Shown in pieces: positions 1 to 7,992 of a stretch of DNA of 19,045 nt. The notes below the pieces were generated by a model. The model searched no databases. It was not told the DNA's origin and worked only from the letters and a program-made list of their open reading frames with translations. Both the position numbers and the translations under genes were made by a program. Every line of letters begins with the position of its first letter. Positions within the stretch are counted from its first letter, which is position 1. The DNA is taken from assembly GCA_017437205.1 (NCBI GenBank), contig JAFSBP010000182.1:1-19045 (forward strand), written 5' to 3'. Source of the DNA: Lachnospiraceae bacterium. GTDB lineage: Bacteria > Bacillota > Clostridia > Lachnospirales > Lachnospiraceae.

Positions 1-725
1 AAATTTCTACCACATAAATAGTTTCGCCATGGTTCGTCGTTATAGTCCAACTCATGATTATGATACGTAACAGATTCAGATGACAAACACTGCACAATTC
101 TGTAATTATTCAGACAAATCTTTCTACAAAAAGCGTTTTCTTCACCATACATAAAATTATATTCGGGAAACCCTTTTACACGTTGAAACACCTCATTATT
201 AACCAATAATGCGCACCCATGAGCTGTATAAAGTGTTTTATAATTACTTGTTGTATATAACCTTTGTTTCGGAATTATCCTCATTGCCAATAATATCTTA
301 ATTAAAATAGAAGAATTTTTTACTATTTCATCACCTGTTATCCTTTTATTGACAACTATCGGGGCAATAACACCCGCGTCGATATTGTCTTTTATCGCAT
401 TGTATAATGTAACCAAAACTCTTGAATTGGAAAACTCTGTATCATTATTTAATAGCAACGTATGTGTGTAGCCAAGTTCAATCATTTTTTTTACTATGAT
501 ATTATTTGCTTTTGCAAATCCATAATTAGTGTCACTTCTAATAACATTTAGTCTATCTTTATAATCCAGTATTAATTCATCAAGCTTCCCGTCTGTAGAA
601 TTATTGTCGTACAAAAACAAAGGATAATTTCCCTGTTGCATAAGACAACTATCTATACATCTCCTAGCTTTATGATAATTATTATAATTTAGTATACATA
701 CGGCAATCTTTATCGTCTGTTTCAA
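1..725 (-). CDS. Family 2 glycosyltransferase (COG1216 / rhamnosyltransferase-like), C-terminus cut by window edge
   Basis: The frame is open from a TTG start at 725 to the window edge, giving about 241 residues, so the C-terminus is missing. The TTG is supported by GGAAGGAG (742-735) nine bases upstream. Visible motifs are an N-terminal ILNYNN strand, YDNNSTDG near residue 40, NYGFAKANN, LLLNNDTEF (the NND taking the place of the DxD metal/nucleotide-sugar site), HGCALLV, and FMYGEENAFCRKI near the catalytic-base region. This order is typical of soluble GT-A enzymes that add rhamnose or other sugars to a lipid-linked polysaccharide at the inner face of the membrane. Donor and acceptor cannot be read from the sequence. 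The gene is much more AT-rich than the rest of the window, as is common for laterally exchanged polysaccharide clusters, and it is probably the last or a late gene of such a cluster running off to the left. Confidence 0.85.
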   Translation of the reverse strand, partial: MKQTIKIAVCILNYNNYHKARRCIDSCLMQQGNYPLFLYDNNSTDGKLDELILDYKDRLNVIRSDTNYGFAKANNIIVKKMIELGYTHTLLLNNDTEFSNSRVLVTLYNAIKDNIDAGVIAPIVVNKRITGDEIVKNSSILIKILLAMRIIPKQRLYTTSNYKTLYTAHGCALLVNNEVFQRVKGFPEYNFMYGEENAFCRKICLNNYRIVQCLSSESVTYHNHELDYNDEPWRNYLCGRN

Positions 726-1027
726 ACTAATCGTCTCCTTCCAAAACTATATGTTAAATGCCAGAACTCATTGATTTTATTGTTTTTTAAATAAACCCGA
801 ATTATTCACGAGTTGCCAATTTACCCATGATAATTCGTTGTTTTGCCTATGAACCGTCAAGCAGCGTCCACGTTGATGGAATATACAACCTTGCGGAATT
901 CATAAGTTTGTCTCTTTTTCTATTCACTTATTGAATGAAAGACAATATTTAATGAAAATACTTCAGGCTAGTTAACAGTATAACCTCATTCTCAAAATAA
1001 CGCAACACTGAAAAGTCTTCCTCCCCC
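726..1027. other. AT-rich gene-poor interval
   Basis: About 300 bases lie between the glycosyltransferase and the lipoprotein terminator, with no credible complete gene on either strand. The interval is AT-rich apart from a short patch around 855-905. The only coding-like trace is a 24-codon minus-strand stretch at 777-851, listed separately. Any promoter of the glycosyltransferase should lie here, but I see no well-spaced consensus pair. Confidence 0.6.
777..851 (-). pseudogene. Possible relic of a glycogen-debranching (GlgX-like) gene end
   Basis: The minus strand reads NNELSWVNWQL followed within a dozen residues by a TAA stop at 779-777. The string resembles the conserved CQDNELSWVDW segment of GlgX/isoamylase-type debranching enzymes. 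No similar coding sequence continues upstream: the flanking codons look random and the frame has no start. It could be a decayed fragment or chance similarity; at this length chance cannot be excluded. Confidence 0.2.
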
Positions 1028-1060
1028 AAAAAAAGAAAGCCGGATTTCTCCGACTCTCTT
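1028..1060 (-). terminator. Rho-independent terminator of the small lipoprotein gene
   Basis: On the minus strand GTCGGA-gaaa-TCCGGC forms a stem, extended by AAGAGA pairing with the following TTTCTT, and is followed by a run of seven T (opposite A 1028-1034). It starts about 14 bases after the stop codon at 1074, which is the expected place for this gene's terminator. Confidence 0.88.
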
Positions 1061-1073
1061 TTATCCATTCCAA

Positions 1074-1514
1074 TTATCTCATTCCATTTGCACCGTTTCT
1101 GCCGGTTCCACTGTCTGTACCGTTTCCACCGTCTGTTCCGTTTCCGCTTGTTTCACCGGTGGTTCCGGTCATGTCATCCATCATATCTCCGGCTGCGCTT
1201 CCCAACTCATCAACCGCGCCACCGATTCCATCACCGATGTCATCGATAACACCGCCTACTCCGGTCATGTCATCAGAACCGTTTGTGGTCCCGGATCCAT
1301 CAGTGTTTCCGGTTCCGTTCGTATCACCGCCGTTTGTGCTCTCGGTGCGATCCTCGGTGCTGCGATCATCACCCTGGGTTGTTCCCGCATTATTTTCTGT
1401 ACTGTTTCCTGCGCCTGTCGATCCGTCATCATCTCCCTGACGACCACAGCCGGCCATAAAGGTCAGGCACATCACGGCAAGAGCAAGCAAGCAAAAAATT
1501 CTTATTTTTTTCAT
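1074..1514 (-). CDS. Small low-complexity lipoprotein of unknown function
   Basis: This is a 146-residue exported lipoprotein. The start chosen is the ATG at 1514, because AAGGAG (1526-1521) sits six bases before it; the in-frame GTG at 1532 lies upstream of that Shine-Dalgarno site and would be untranslated. A Lys-rich N-terminus, a hydrophobic stretch (IFCLLALAVMCLTF) and MAGC form a type II signal peptide with Cys at about residue 23. The mature part is almost entirely Gly, Asn, Thr, Asp and Ser. One more helical segment (VIDDIGDGIGGAVDELGSA) is flanked on both sides by DDMTG copies. No enzymatic motif or known domain is recognised. A flexible, acidic, surface-displayed tether is the most that can be inferred. 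It is monocistronic, with a strong terminator right after it. Confidence 0.8.
   Translation of the reverse strand: MKKIRIFCLLALAVMCLTFMAGCGRQGDDDGSTGAGNSTENNAGTTQGDDRSTEDRTESTNGGDTNGTGNTDGSGTTNGSDDMTGVGGVIDDIGDGIGGAVDELGSAAGDMMDDMTGTTGETSGNGTDGGNGTDSGTGRNGANGMR
1108..1143 (-). repeat. 18-bp tandem duplication inside the lipoprotein gene
   Basis: Two adjacent 18-base units (1108-1125 and 1126-1143) differ at only two positions and each encodes the hexapeptide N-G-T-D-(G/S)-G. This in-frame minisatellite could change the length of the low-complexity tail by slippage. Confidence 0.7.
1165..1274 (-). repeat. 14-bp direct repeat pair encoding DDMTG
   Basis: CCGGTCATGTCATC occurs at 1165-1178 and again at 1261-1274 on the plus strand, exactly 96 bases (32 codons) apart and in frame. 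Both copies encode the peptide DDMTG and they bracket the helical segment of the lipoprotein. This suggests an old segmental duplication within the gene. Confidence 0.6.
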
Positions 1515-1610
1515 CTTGGACTCCTTTTTCACTATATAGTTTTGGGATTAACTCCTGCAAATAATATGCGCAGTCAAGACTCAAAATATAGTGGAAAAAA
1601 ATTCCAAAGA

Positions 1611-2237
1611 TTAATTGTCGTACTCCAGCTTGCCCACAGAAATCTCATACGCCACGCGCTTTTCGCAGTCCACCTCATTCAACTTCTTCGTGTACTCTCT
1701 GCTCTGCACACGCCCCCAGACACGGACACGTCCGCCCACATCAAACCCTGCGGCAAACCGCGCATTCCTTCCCCATGCGATACAGGGTATGTAATCCGAT
1801 TTTCCGTATGGGCGGTTCACTGCAACCAAAAGATCCGCAATCTCTCTGCCAAGAGGTGTCTTCCGGTAAACCGGCTGCTTGCAGATATAGCCATCCAGGA
1901 AGATTTGATTACTCTTCGTGTAATCATCAAACCCTTCCATAAACTCCACTTCCCGAACAAACACCGACAACAGCAATCTATTACGATTTCCCTCGTTACG
2001 GTTATATGAACGGAACTGACCGTTCACTGCAATGGTCTGTCCCAGATAGCTCTGATGCACATCCATCAACCTTTCCGACACCATCAGTGGAATAATATCC
2101 GCCTGATCACTCAACCGATTGACAGACAGCTCTGTCATGTAAAATCCCTCTCCATACACCTCATGACTGAACGTAAATTCGCTCACAATCTGACCGATCA
2201 CAGTCACCTTGTTGTTTTCCATACTTTTCTCTTGCAC
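1611..2237 (-). CDS. Tandem OB-fold, single-stranded-DNA-binding-like protein
   Basis: The 208-residue protein starts at GTG 2237, which has AAAGGAG (2253-2247) nine bases upstream; the later ATG at 2222 has no usable site. The C-terminal half (about residues 108-205) reads like a classical SSB domain: DGYICKQPVYRKTPLGREIADLLVAVNR, then YIPCIAWGRNARFAAGFDVGGRVRVWGRVQSR and a closing strand. The N-terminal half (about 5-100) repeats the pattern more loosely: KVTVIGQI, LSVNR, a central block, LGQTIAVNGQFRSYNR and LLLSVFVREVEFME. Two OB folds in one chain differ from housekeeping SSB (one fold of about 110 residues plus an acidic DDDIPF-like tip). That tip is absent, so recruitment of SSB partner proteins is not expected. 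A role in DNA binding is inferred from the fold. The gene stands alone, divergent from the glycosylation operon. Confidence 0.75.
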   Translation of the reverse strand: MQEKSMENNKVTVIGQIVSEFTFSHEVYGEGFYMTELSVNRLSDQADIIPLMVSERLMDVHQSYLGQTIAVNGQFRSYNRNEGNRNRLLLSVFVREVEFMEGFDDYTKSNQIFLDGYICKQPVYRKTPLGREIADLLVAVNRPYGKSDYIPCIAWGRNARFAAGFDVGGRVRVWGRVQSREYTKKLNEVDCEKRVAYEISVGKLEYDN

Positions 2238-2325
2238 GTTTTAGTTCTCCTTTCGCCTTGTGCTTTGCGAACCGATCCGGCTTTCGAGTCTTTTTTCCGC
2301 ACCGATCCCTCCTGTTCACTCTATA

Positions 2326-2345
2326 TTTATGCGAATCCGCATGAA
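2326..2345. repeat. Short inverted repeat between divergent genes
   Basis: TTTATGCG (2326-2333) pairs with CGCATGAA (2338-2345) over 8 bp (one G-T pair) around a 4-base loop. It lies in the 200-base interval between the OB-fold gene and the glycosylation operon, upstream of the latter's promoter. It could be a regulator site or only a leader hairpin of the minus-strand transcript. There is no T-run, so it is not a terminator. Confidence 0.35.
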
Positions 2346-2370
2346 AATATGCTTATTTTTTTCTATGTTC

Positions 2371-2399
2371 TTTACTTTTTTCTCCAATTATTATACAAT
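2371..2399 (+). promoter_or_regulatory. SigA-type promoter of the glycosylation operon
   Basis: TTTACT (2371-2376), a 17-base spacer and TACAAT (2394-2399) make a near-consensus vegetative promoter. It predicts a transcript start near 2406 and a leader of about 67 bases before the ATG at 2473. The leader contains TGTCTG (2409-2414) and CAGACA (2433-2438), which could pair. Confidence 0.7.
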
Positions 2400-2472
2400 A
2401 TAAGGAAGTGTCTGTTTTATTCCATGTGATCGCAGACATTTGATTCAATGCAATGAAGGGAACTTAATCATT

Positions 2473-3420
2473 ATGACCACTTGTGACATTATTGTCCCCT
2501 GTTACAATGAGCAGGAGGTATTAAACACTTTTTATACAGAGACAAAAAAAGTTACCGATTCCATGAAAGACTATGCTTTCACTTTTATTATGGTGGATGA
2601 CGGAAGTCATGACCGGACGGCAGAGATTATGAAGGAACTGGCGGCGGAACATTCTGATGTGCGCTACATCTCTTTCTCCCGAAATTTTGGAAAAGAAGCT
2701 GCCATGTACGCCGGCCTCACCCATTCCACCGGTGATCTGGTGATCATCATGGACGCAGACCTTCAGCATCCTCCCACGATGATCCCGGTCATGATGAAAG
2801 GTATCAAGGAGGGCTATGAGTGTGCCGCTGCCATGCGCGCCACCCGTGAGGGCGAAAAACGGCTATCCAGTCTGTTTTCTTCCCTATTCTATAAGATAAG
2901 TAATTCTCTGACCGAAATAAAGATGCCTCAGAACGCGGTGGATTTTCGCATTATGCGCCGCACTATGGTAGATGCGATCTTAAAGCTCTCGGAAGTCGAG
3001 CGCTTCTCCAAGGGTATTTTCGCCTGGGTCGGATTTAAAACAAAATGGTACCCTTATGAAAATGTCGAACGTACTTTGGGAACCACAAAGTGGAGTTTTA
3101 AATCACTGTTCCGCTACGCGATGCTCGGCATCACCGGCTTTTCCACGGTTCCGTTAAAGTGGCTGTCTTTTCTTGGCGTTTTAATGTGCGGTGTCGCATT
3201 TGTCTACACCCTGATCACCGTCATTCGCTGGCTACTTCCCGGAATAGCTGTCAGCGCAAACGCGCCCCTCATCTGTGTTATACTCTTTGTCGGCGGCATT
3301 TTGGAACTGTCTATGGGTATACTGGGAGAATATGTGGCGCACATTTTCCGTGAGACGAAAAACCGTCCCATCTACCTGATCCGCCAGACAAATATTGAGA
3401 CGGATAAACTGCTGCACTAA
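2473..3420 (+). CDS. Polyprenyl-phosphate glycosyltransferase, GtrB/CsbB type
   Basis: This is a 315-residue membrane-associated family 2 glycosyltransferase. The ATG at 2473 is taken as the start: homology begins right there (CDIIVPCYNEQEVL) and a weak AAGGG precedes it; the in-frame TTG at 2440 has no ribosome site. Motifs are VDDGSHDRT (residues 41-49), SRNFGKEAAMYAGL (69-82), the metal-binding DADLQHP (94-100), and two C-terminal membrane spans (about 228-252 and 263-285). The architecture matches GtrB, CsbB and DPM-like enzymes, which move a sugar from a nucleotide sugar to undecaprenyl phosphate at the cytoplasmic face. It is the first gene of an operon whose next two genes encode the predicted flippase and the outer-face transferase, so it probably makes the lipid-linked sugar donor for them. 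The sugar is unknown. Confidence 0.9.
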   Translation: MTTCDIIVPCYNEQEVLNTFYTETKKVTDSMKDYAFTFIMVDDGSHDRTAEIMKELAAEHSDVRYISFSRNFGKEAAMYAGLTHSTGDLVIIMDADLQHPPTMIPVMMKGIKEGYECAAAMRATREGEKRLSSLFSSLFYKISNSLTEIKMPQNAVDFRIMRRTMVDAILKLSEVERFSKGIFAWVGFKTKWYPYENVERTLGTTKWSFKSLFRYAMLGITGFSTVPLKWLSFLGVLMCGVAFVYTLITVIRWLLPGIAVSANAPLICVILFVGGILELSMGILGEYVAHIFRETKNRPIYLIRQTNIETDKLLH

Positions 3421-3441
3421 ACTTACGGGGGAATTGCCACG

Positions 3442-3849
3442 ATGAAAGAACTGATCAAAAAATTTTTGAACCGGGAGACCATCTCCTATCTGATTTTCGG
3501 CGTATTGACCACGGTTGTCGATCTGATCATCTATCAGGCCGCGCTGTGGCTAGGCATCCATTACCTGATCGCACAGGGCATCGCATGGGTAGTTGCTGTC
3601 GCGTTCGCCTTTATTACAAACAAGCTGTTTGTCTTTGAGAGCAAAAATACTGATAAAAGCATTGTTCTGAAGGAACTTATCTCCTTCGTCAGCGCGCGTA
3701 TCGTTTCCGGCATTATCAGCACACTGATGCTCGCATTCCTCGTTGAAGTCTGCGCACTCTCCGAGATGGTTGCAAAGCTGATCACACAGGTCTTTGTCGT
3801 CATCGCAAACTATGTATTCAGCAAGCTGTTTGTTTTCCGTAAGCACTGA
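3442..3849 (+). CDS. GtrA-family membrane protein, probable lipid-linked sugar flippase
   Basis: The 135-residue protein is built of four predicted membrane helices (about 14-36, 42-63, 76-98 and 105-128), the size and layout of the GtrA family (PF04138; GtcA and YngA are members). The FVFESKN sequence after the second helix and the terminal SKLFVFRKH resemble the repeated FVF motifs of this family. GtrA proteins are thought to flip undecaprenyl-phosphate-linked sugars to the outer face of the membrane. The gene lies 21 bases after the glycosyltransferase and 24 bases before yfhO, with GGGGGA upstream of its ATG, so the three are clearly co-transcribed. The context fixes the role better than the sequence does, since the family has little motif content. 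Confidence 0.88.
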   Translation: MKELIKKFLNRETISYLIFGVLTTVVDLIIYQAALWLGIHYLIAQGIAWVVAVAFAFITNKLFVFESKNTDKSIVLKELISFVSARIVSGIISTLMLAFLVEVCALSEMVAKLITQVFVVIANYVFSKLFVFRKH

Positions 3850-3873
3850 CCTTTTACGAAAAGGAGATCTCAT

Positions 3874-6558
3874 ATGAAGAGAAAATTTTATATTAAAAAT
3901 GTGGTAAATAAAGCGAAATCCTTCAGATTACCAAAATCGACCTTGTCTCTGCAGGACCGCCTGCCCTTTATTGTGGCATTTTTAGCTCCCATCCTGATCA
4001 TGATCGGCATTTTCATCCAAAGAGGGATCTGGCCATTCGGAGACAAATCCTTTCTTCGCACTGACCTCTATCATCAGTACGCTCCGTTCATGGCAGAGTT
4101 TCTTCGTAAGCTGCGCTCCGGTGAGGATCTTCTCTGGACTTGGAATATCGGTATCGGTTCCAACTTTGTCTCCCTGATGGCTTACTATCTGGCGAGCCCG
4201 TTAAACTGGCTGGTCATTCTCTGCCCTCCAAAATATATTATTGAATTTATTACCTTCTGGGTAGTGGTAAAGATCGGTTTGTCCAGTCTGACCTTCTCCT
4301 ACTATTTAAGCAAGCGGTATAAGACCAGAAATTTTGCAATCTCCTTCTTCGGCATCCTGTATTCCCTCTCTGCCTATATGGCAGCCTACAGTTGGAATAT
4401 CATGTGGCTGGATTGTATTTTCCTCGCGCCTCTCATCCTTCTCGGTCTGGAACGCCTGATGAAGGAAGACAAGTGTTTCCTCTACTGCATCACACTGGCA
4501 CTTGCCATTATTTCCAACTATTATATTGCGATGATGATCTGCATGTTTTTGGTGCTGTATTTTATCGTACTGCTCTTTGACCGCAGCTATACTTTAAAGC
4601 AATTGTTCGTTCGAGTGTTTAATTTCGGTCTGTACTCCCTGTTAGCCGGATGTATGGCCGGTGTATTCCTGTTGCCTGCAATTATGGCTCTCGGAACCAC
4701 CGCCTCTGCCGGCTCCACCTTCCCGAAAACCTTCAGCTCCTACTTCTCCATGTTTGAGATGCTGGCGAGACACATGGTGAACCTTCCCGTTGAGACGGGT
4801 CTTGACCATTGGCCGAACTTTTACTGCGGCGTGGTGGTTTTCCTTTTGGTTCCTATGTATGTGATGAACAAGAAGATCCCCTACCGCGAGAAGATCACAC
4901 GCTTCTGCCTGCTGTTCTTCTTGCTGATCAGCTTCTCCACGAACCAGCTGAATTTTATTTGGCACGGATTCCATTACCCGAATTCCCTGCCCTGCCGTCA
5001 GTCCTTCCTCTATGTGGCCATTATGCTCTGTATGTGCTTTGAGGCCATCCACAAGATCGAACACGGCACCAGAGCGCAGATCGTGGGCAGCCTTTGGGGT
5101 TCCATTGCCTTTATCCTTCTGTGCGAAGAATTTGTCACCGACGAAACAATCAAATATCACAATTATTTGGTGACTGCTATTTTCATCGGTATTTATGCTC
5201 TGCTCATCTACCTGTACAAGCGCAAAAAAGCGGCCAAATCAGTCCTGGCAATCCTTTCCCTGACCGTCATCGTGGCCGAATCGGCGATGAACACAGGGAT
5301 TACCAGTGTCACCTGGACGAACCGTACCAGCTACTGGAAAAACACGGATAGCATGGCATCCCTGACGGAGCAGATGAAGGAAGAGAACGATAACACCTTC
5401 TTCCGCATTGAGAAATATGACTCCCTGCGAAAGACCAAAAACGACGGAACATGGGTAGGCTTCCCCTCCGCTTCCATCTTTTCTTCCACCACCCACAGTC
5501 AGGTAACCTCGCTGTACAAGGAATGGGGTATGGAAGGCAGTACAAACGCTTACTGTTTCCGCGGTTCAACCCCGCTGACCAGTGCGCTTCTCTCTGTAAA
5601 ATATATGTATTCCACGGACAAGTCCTTGGAAACTAATTTTCATAAACTGGTAGCCACCGAGGGCGAAATCTCCATGTACGAGTCCACTTATTGGCTTCCC
5701 TTGGGCTTTATGATGCCGGCCGATATCCTGGAGACTTGGGATTATAAGAACGGAAATGATATCGGTATGCAGAACAATCTGATCAAAGCAGCCACCGGCA
5801 TTGCCTCCACGTTTGAATTGTTCGAAAACGTGACCTCGACAAGCACGAAGACACTTGAAGTGAAAAAGGACGGCTACTACTACACGGCCGTTCACAATTC
5901 CTCCGTAGAAAAATACAATGTCAACTATGTATTTAAAAACCCAAATCGCAAGGATAAAACCAGCGTTACCTTCAACGACGGAAAGCGCTCCTACATTTTG
6001 AATCTTGGTTGGCTGGAGGCCGGTGATTCCTTCACCATCTCTGCCTCCGACAGTGACAACATGAGTCTGTCCATCTTCCGTCTGAACGAAGAAAAGTTTG
6101 CTGATGCGATGGAAATTATGGGGTCTCAGCCCCTTGTAGTAGATAAGTATACCTCATCCACCATTTCAGGACACATTACCTGCACCGAGGATGGTATGAT
6201 GTATACCTCCATCCCTTATGAGAAGGGCTGGAGCGTTTATGTAGACGGTGCCCCCGTAAAAACACAGGCTTTCGCAAACACCATGTTGATGATTCCGCTG
6301 ACCAAGGGTGAGCACACCATTGAGATGCGTTACCGTCCGGAAGGACTCACCGAAGGTTTGATTATCTCTGCGGTAGCACTCCTCTGCTTTGCATTGTTAG
6401 TCTACGTGAACTATACTTCCACAAAGACCGCAAAGCAGGTTTCTTCCACAAACGCTTCCGCAGCAAACACCACTCCGGTGGACACAGCGGTTGTGCGCGC
6501 TGCTTTAGCAGAACATTCCTCTGAGACCAATGATGAGGGCGACACACTTTCAGACTGA
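3874..6558 (+). CDS. yfhO: YfhO-family GT-C membrane glycosyltransferase
   Basis: The 894-residue polytopic membrane protein (PF09586) is typical in length. AAGGAGA lies seven bases before the ATG. After the first membrane helix (about residues 30-49) comes the family signature WPFGDKSFLRTDLYHQY, then WNIGIGSNF and AYYLASPLNWL. Asp64 in the first outer loop is the natural candidate for the GT-C catalytic acid. About a dozen helices follow, then a long extracytoplasmic region (about 490-830), a last helix (LIISAVALLCFALLVYVNY) and a short acidic tail. In Bacillus, YfhO acts with CsbB and a GtrA-type flippase to decorate lipoteichoic acid. The operon here has the same three activities in order, so transfer of a sugar from the undecaprenyl carrier to an envelope polymer is the likely role. 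The acceptor in this organism is unknown. There is no terminator between this gene and argH. Confidence 0.92.
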   Translation: MKRKFYIKNVVNKAKSFRLPKSTLSLQDRLPFIVAFLAPILIMIGIFIQRGIWPFGDKSFLRTDLYHQYAPFMAEFLRKLRSGEDLLWTWNIGIGSNFVSLMAYYLASPLNWLVILCPPKYIIEFITFWVVVKIGLSSLTFSYYLSKRYKTRNFAISFFGILYSLSAYMAAYSWNIMWLDCIFLAPLILLGLERLMKEDKCFLYCITLALAIISNYYIAMMICMFLVLYFIVLLFDRSYTLKQLFVRVFNFGLYSLLAGCMAGVFLLPAIMALGTTASAGSTFPKTFSSYFSMFEMLARHMVNLPVETGLDHWPNFYCGVVVFLLVPMYVMNKKIPYREKITRFCLLFFLLISFSTNQLNFIWHGFHYPNSLPCRQSFLYVAIMLCMCFEAIHKIEHGTRAQIVGSLWGSIAFILLCEEFVTDETIKYHNYLVTAIFIGIYALLIYLYKRKKAAKSVLAILSLTVIVAESAMNTGITSVTWTNRTSYWKNTDSMASLTEQMKEENDNTFFRIEKYDSLRKTKNDGTWVGFPSASIFSSTTHSQVTSLYKEWGMEGSTNAYCFRGSTPLTSALLSVKYMYSTDKSLETNFHKLVATEGEISMYESTYWLPLGFMMPADILETWDYKNGNDIGMQNNLIKAATGIASTFELFENVTSTSTKTLEVKKDGYYYTAVHNSSVEKYNVNYVFKNPNRKDKTSVTFNDGKRSYILNLGWLEAGDSFTISASDSDNMSLSIFRLNEEKFADAMEIMGSQPLVVDKYTSSTISGHITCTEDGMMYTSIPYEKGWSVYVDGAPVKTQAFANTMLMIPLTKGEHTIEMRYRPEGLTEGLIISAVALLCFALLVYVNYTSTKTAKQVSSTNASAANTTPVDTAVVRAALAEHSSETNDEGDTLSD

Positions 6559-6610
6559 TTTTTATTTGATATAAATGCCAGATAACCCTGACAGAATGGA
6601 GATTAAGACA

Positions 6611-7984
6611 ATGAAATTATGGGGTGGACGTTTCACCAAAGAAGAAAATCATGCAGTTAACGACTTTAATTCCTCTATACCTTTTGACCAGCGGATGTAC
6701 CGTCAGGATATCCGCGGCAGCATCGCACATATAACTATGCTCTCTGCACAAGGCATTCTGTCCGAAGATGACCGTGACCAGATTATTTCCGGGCTTGAAG
6801 GAATCCTTGCAGATTTGGAGAGTGGTGCACTCGCTATCGATCCGGAGAGCGAGGATATCCACTCCTTCGTGGAAGCTGTGCTGACTGCACGCGTCGGCGA
6901 AGCAGGAAAACGCCTTCACACCGGACGCAGCCGCAACGATCAGGTGGCTCTCGATATGAAGCTCTATATCCGTGATGAAATCGACGAACTTGACGCACTG
7001 CTCCATCACCTGCTGAGTACGATCCTTGGCACTATGGAAGAACATCTTCACACTTATATGCCCGGTTTTACCCATCTGCAGAAGGCGCAGCCAATCACCG
7101 TGGCGCATCATTTTGGTGCATACTTTGAAATGTTTAGCCGTGATCGCAGTAGACTTTTTGATATCCGCCGCCGTTTAAACCTTTGTCCTCTGGGCTCAGG
7201 TGCACTGGCCGGAACTACTTACCCGTTGGACCGCGCTCTTACCGCTTCTCTGCTGGGATTTGACGGTCCGACTCTGAACAGCCTTGATTCCGTGGCGGAC
7301 AGAGATTACCTCATCGAGTTACTCTCTGCTCTCTCCACAATGATGATGCATTTGAGCCGTTTCTCCGAGGAGATCATTATTTGGAACTCCAACGAGTATG
7401 GATTTATCGAGCTGGACGACGCTTACAGTACCGGTTCCAGCATTATGCCTCAAAAGAAAAACCCTGATATCGCCGAGCTGGTGCGCGGTAAGACCGGGCG
7501 TGTTTACGGTGCCCTGATGTCATTACTCACTACAATGAAGGGACTTCCCCTGGCATATAATAAAGATATGCAGGAAGATAAAGAGATGACTTACGATGCC
7601 ATCGACACCGTAAAAGCGTGCATCTCCCTGTTTGACGGTATGCTCTCCACCATCACATTCCGCAAAGAGGTGATGGAGCGCAGCGCGATGAACGGCTTTA
7701 CCAATGCCACCGACGCTGCCGATTATCTGGTCGGCAAGGGCGTTCCTTTCCGTGACGCTCACCGCATTGTTGGTGAACTTGTTCTGTACGGTCTGGCAAA
7801 CGACAAAGCTCTTCTTGATTTCTCTCTCGATGAATACCGCGCAATCAGCCCCGTTTTTGATGAAGATATCTACGAGGCGATTAGTTTAAAGACATGCGTG
7901 GAAAAACGTATGACTATCGGAGCTCCCGGTCCTGATGCCATGAGTGAAGTCATCAAGACATACCATACGATGTTGGCAGACTAG
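6611..7984 (+). CDS. argH: Argininosuccinate lyase
   Basis: The 457-residue cytoplasmic enzyme splits argininosuccinate into arginine and fumarate, the last step of arginine synthesis. The start is ATG 6611 (MKLWGGRF, the conserved family N-terminus), with TGGAG (6597-6601) nine bases upstream. An in-frame ATG at 6575 would add 12 unconserved residues. The family signature GSSIMPQKKNPD is at residues 275-286, carrying the catalytic serine on the mobile loop. HTGRSRNDQVALD and PGFTHLQKAQPITVAHH are also intact. Length and motifs are normal throughout, so the enzyme should be active. It is 52 bases downstream of yfhO with no terminator between, and other arg genes are not in the window. It may therefore have its own weak promoter or be read from the glycosylation operon. 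The next gene begins eight bases after its stop. Confidence 0.97.
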   Translation: MKLWGGRFTKEENHAVNDFNSSIPFDQRMYRQDIRGSIAHITMLSAQGILSEDDRDQIISGLEGILADLESGALAIDPESEDIHSFVEAVLTARVGEAGKRLHTGRSRNDQVALDMKLYIRDEIDELDALLHHLLSTILGTMEEHLHTYMPGFTHLQKAQPITVAHHFGAYFEMFSRDRSRLFDIRRRLNLCPLGSGALAGTTYPLDRALTASLLGFDGPTLNSLDSVADRDYLIELLSALSTMMMHLSRFSEEIIIWNSNEYGFIELDDAYSTGSSIMPQKKNPDIAELVRGKTGRVYGALMSLLTTMKGLPLAYNKDMQEDKEMTYDAIDTVKACISLFDGMLSTITFRKEVMERSAMNGFTNATDAADYLVGKGVPFRDAHRIVGELVLYGLANDKALLDFSLDEYRAISPVFDEDIYEAISLKTCVEKRMTIGAPGPDAMSEVIKTYHTMLAD

Positions 7985-7992
7985 GTGACAAT

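Noticed and set aside
1159..1440. A Pro/Ser/Val-rich plus-strand frame
   Set aside because: It is the complement of the low-complexity lipoprotein gene; its composition is explained by the repeated minus-strand codons.
1592..1606. TGGAA/TTCCA hairpin after the OB-fold gene as a terminator
   Set aside because: The stem is only 5 bp with an all-T loop and has no T-run after it; too weak to call.
1542..2009. A 155-codon open frame on the plus strand
   Set aside because: It mirrors the OB-fold gene; the minus-strand frame has a good ribosome site and SSB-like motifs.
6559..6610. A separate argH promoter (TATAAA near 6570)
   Set aside because: No reasonable -35 at proper spacing; the match is too poor to list as a feature.
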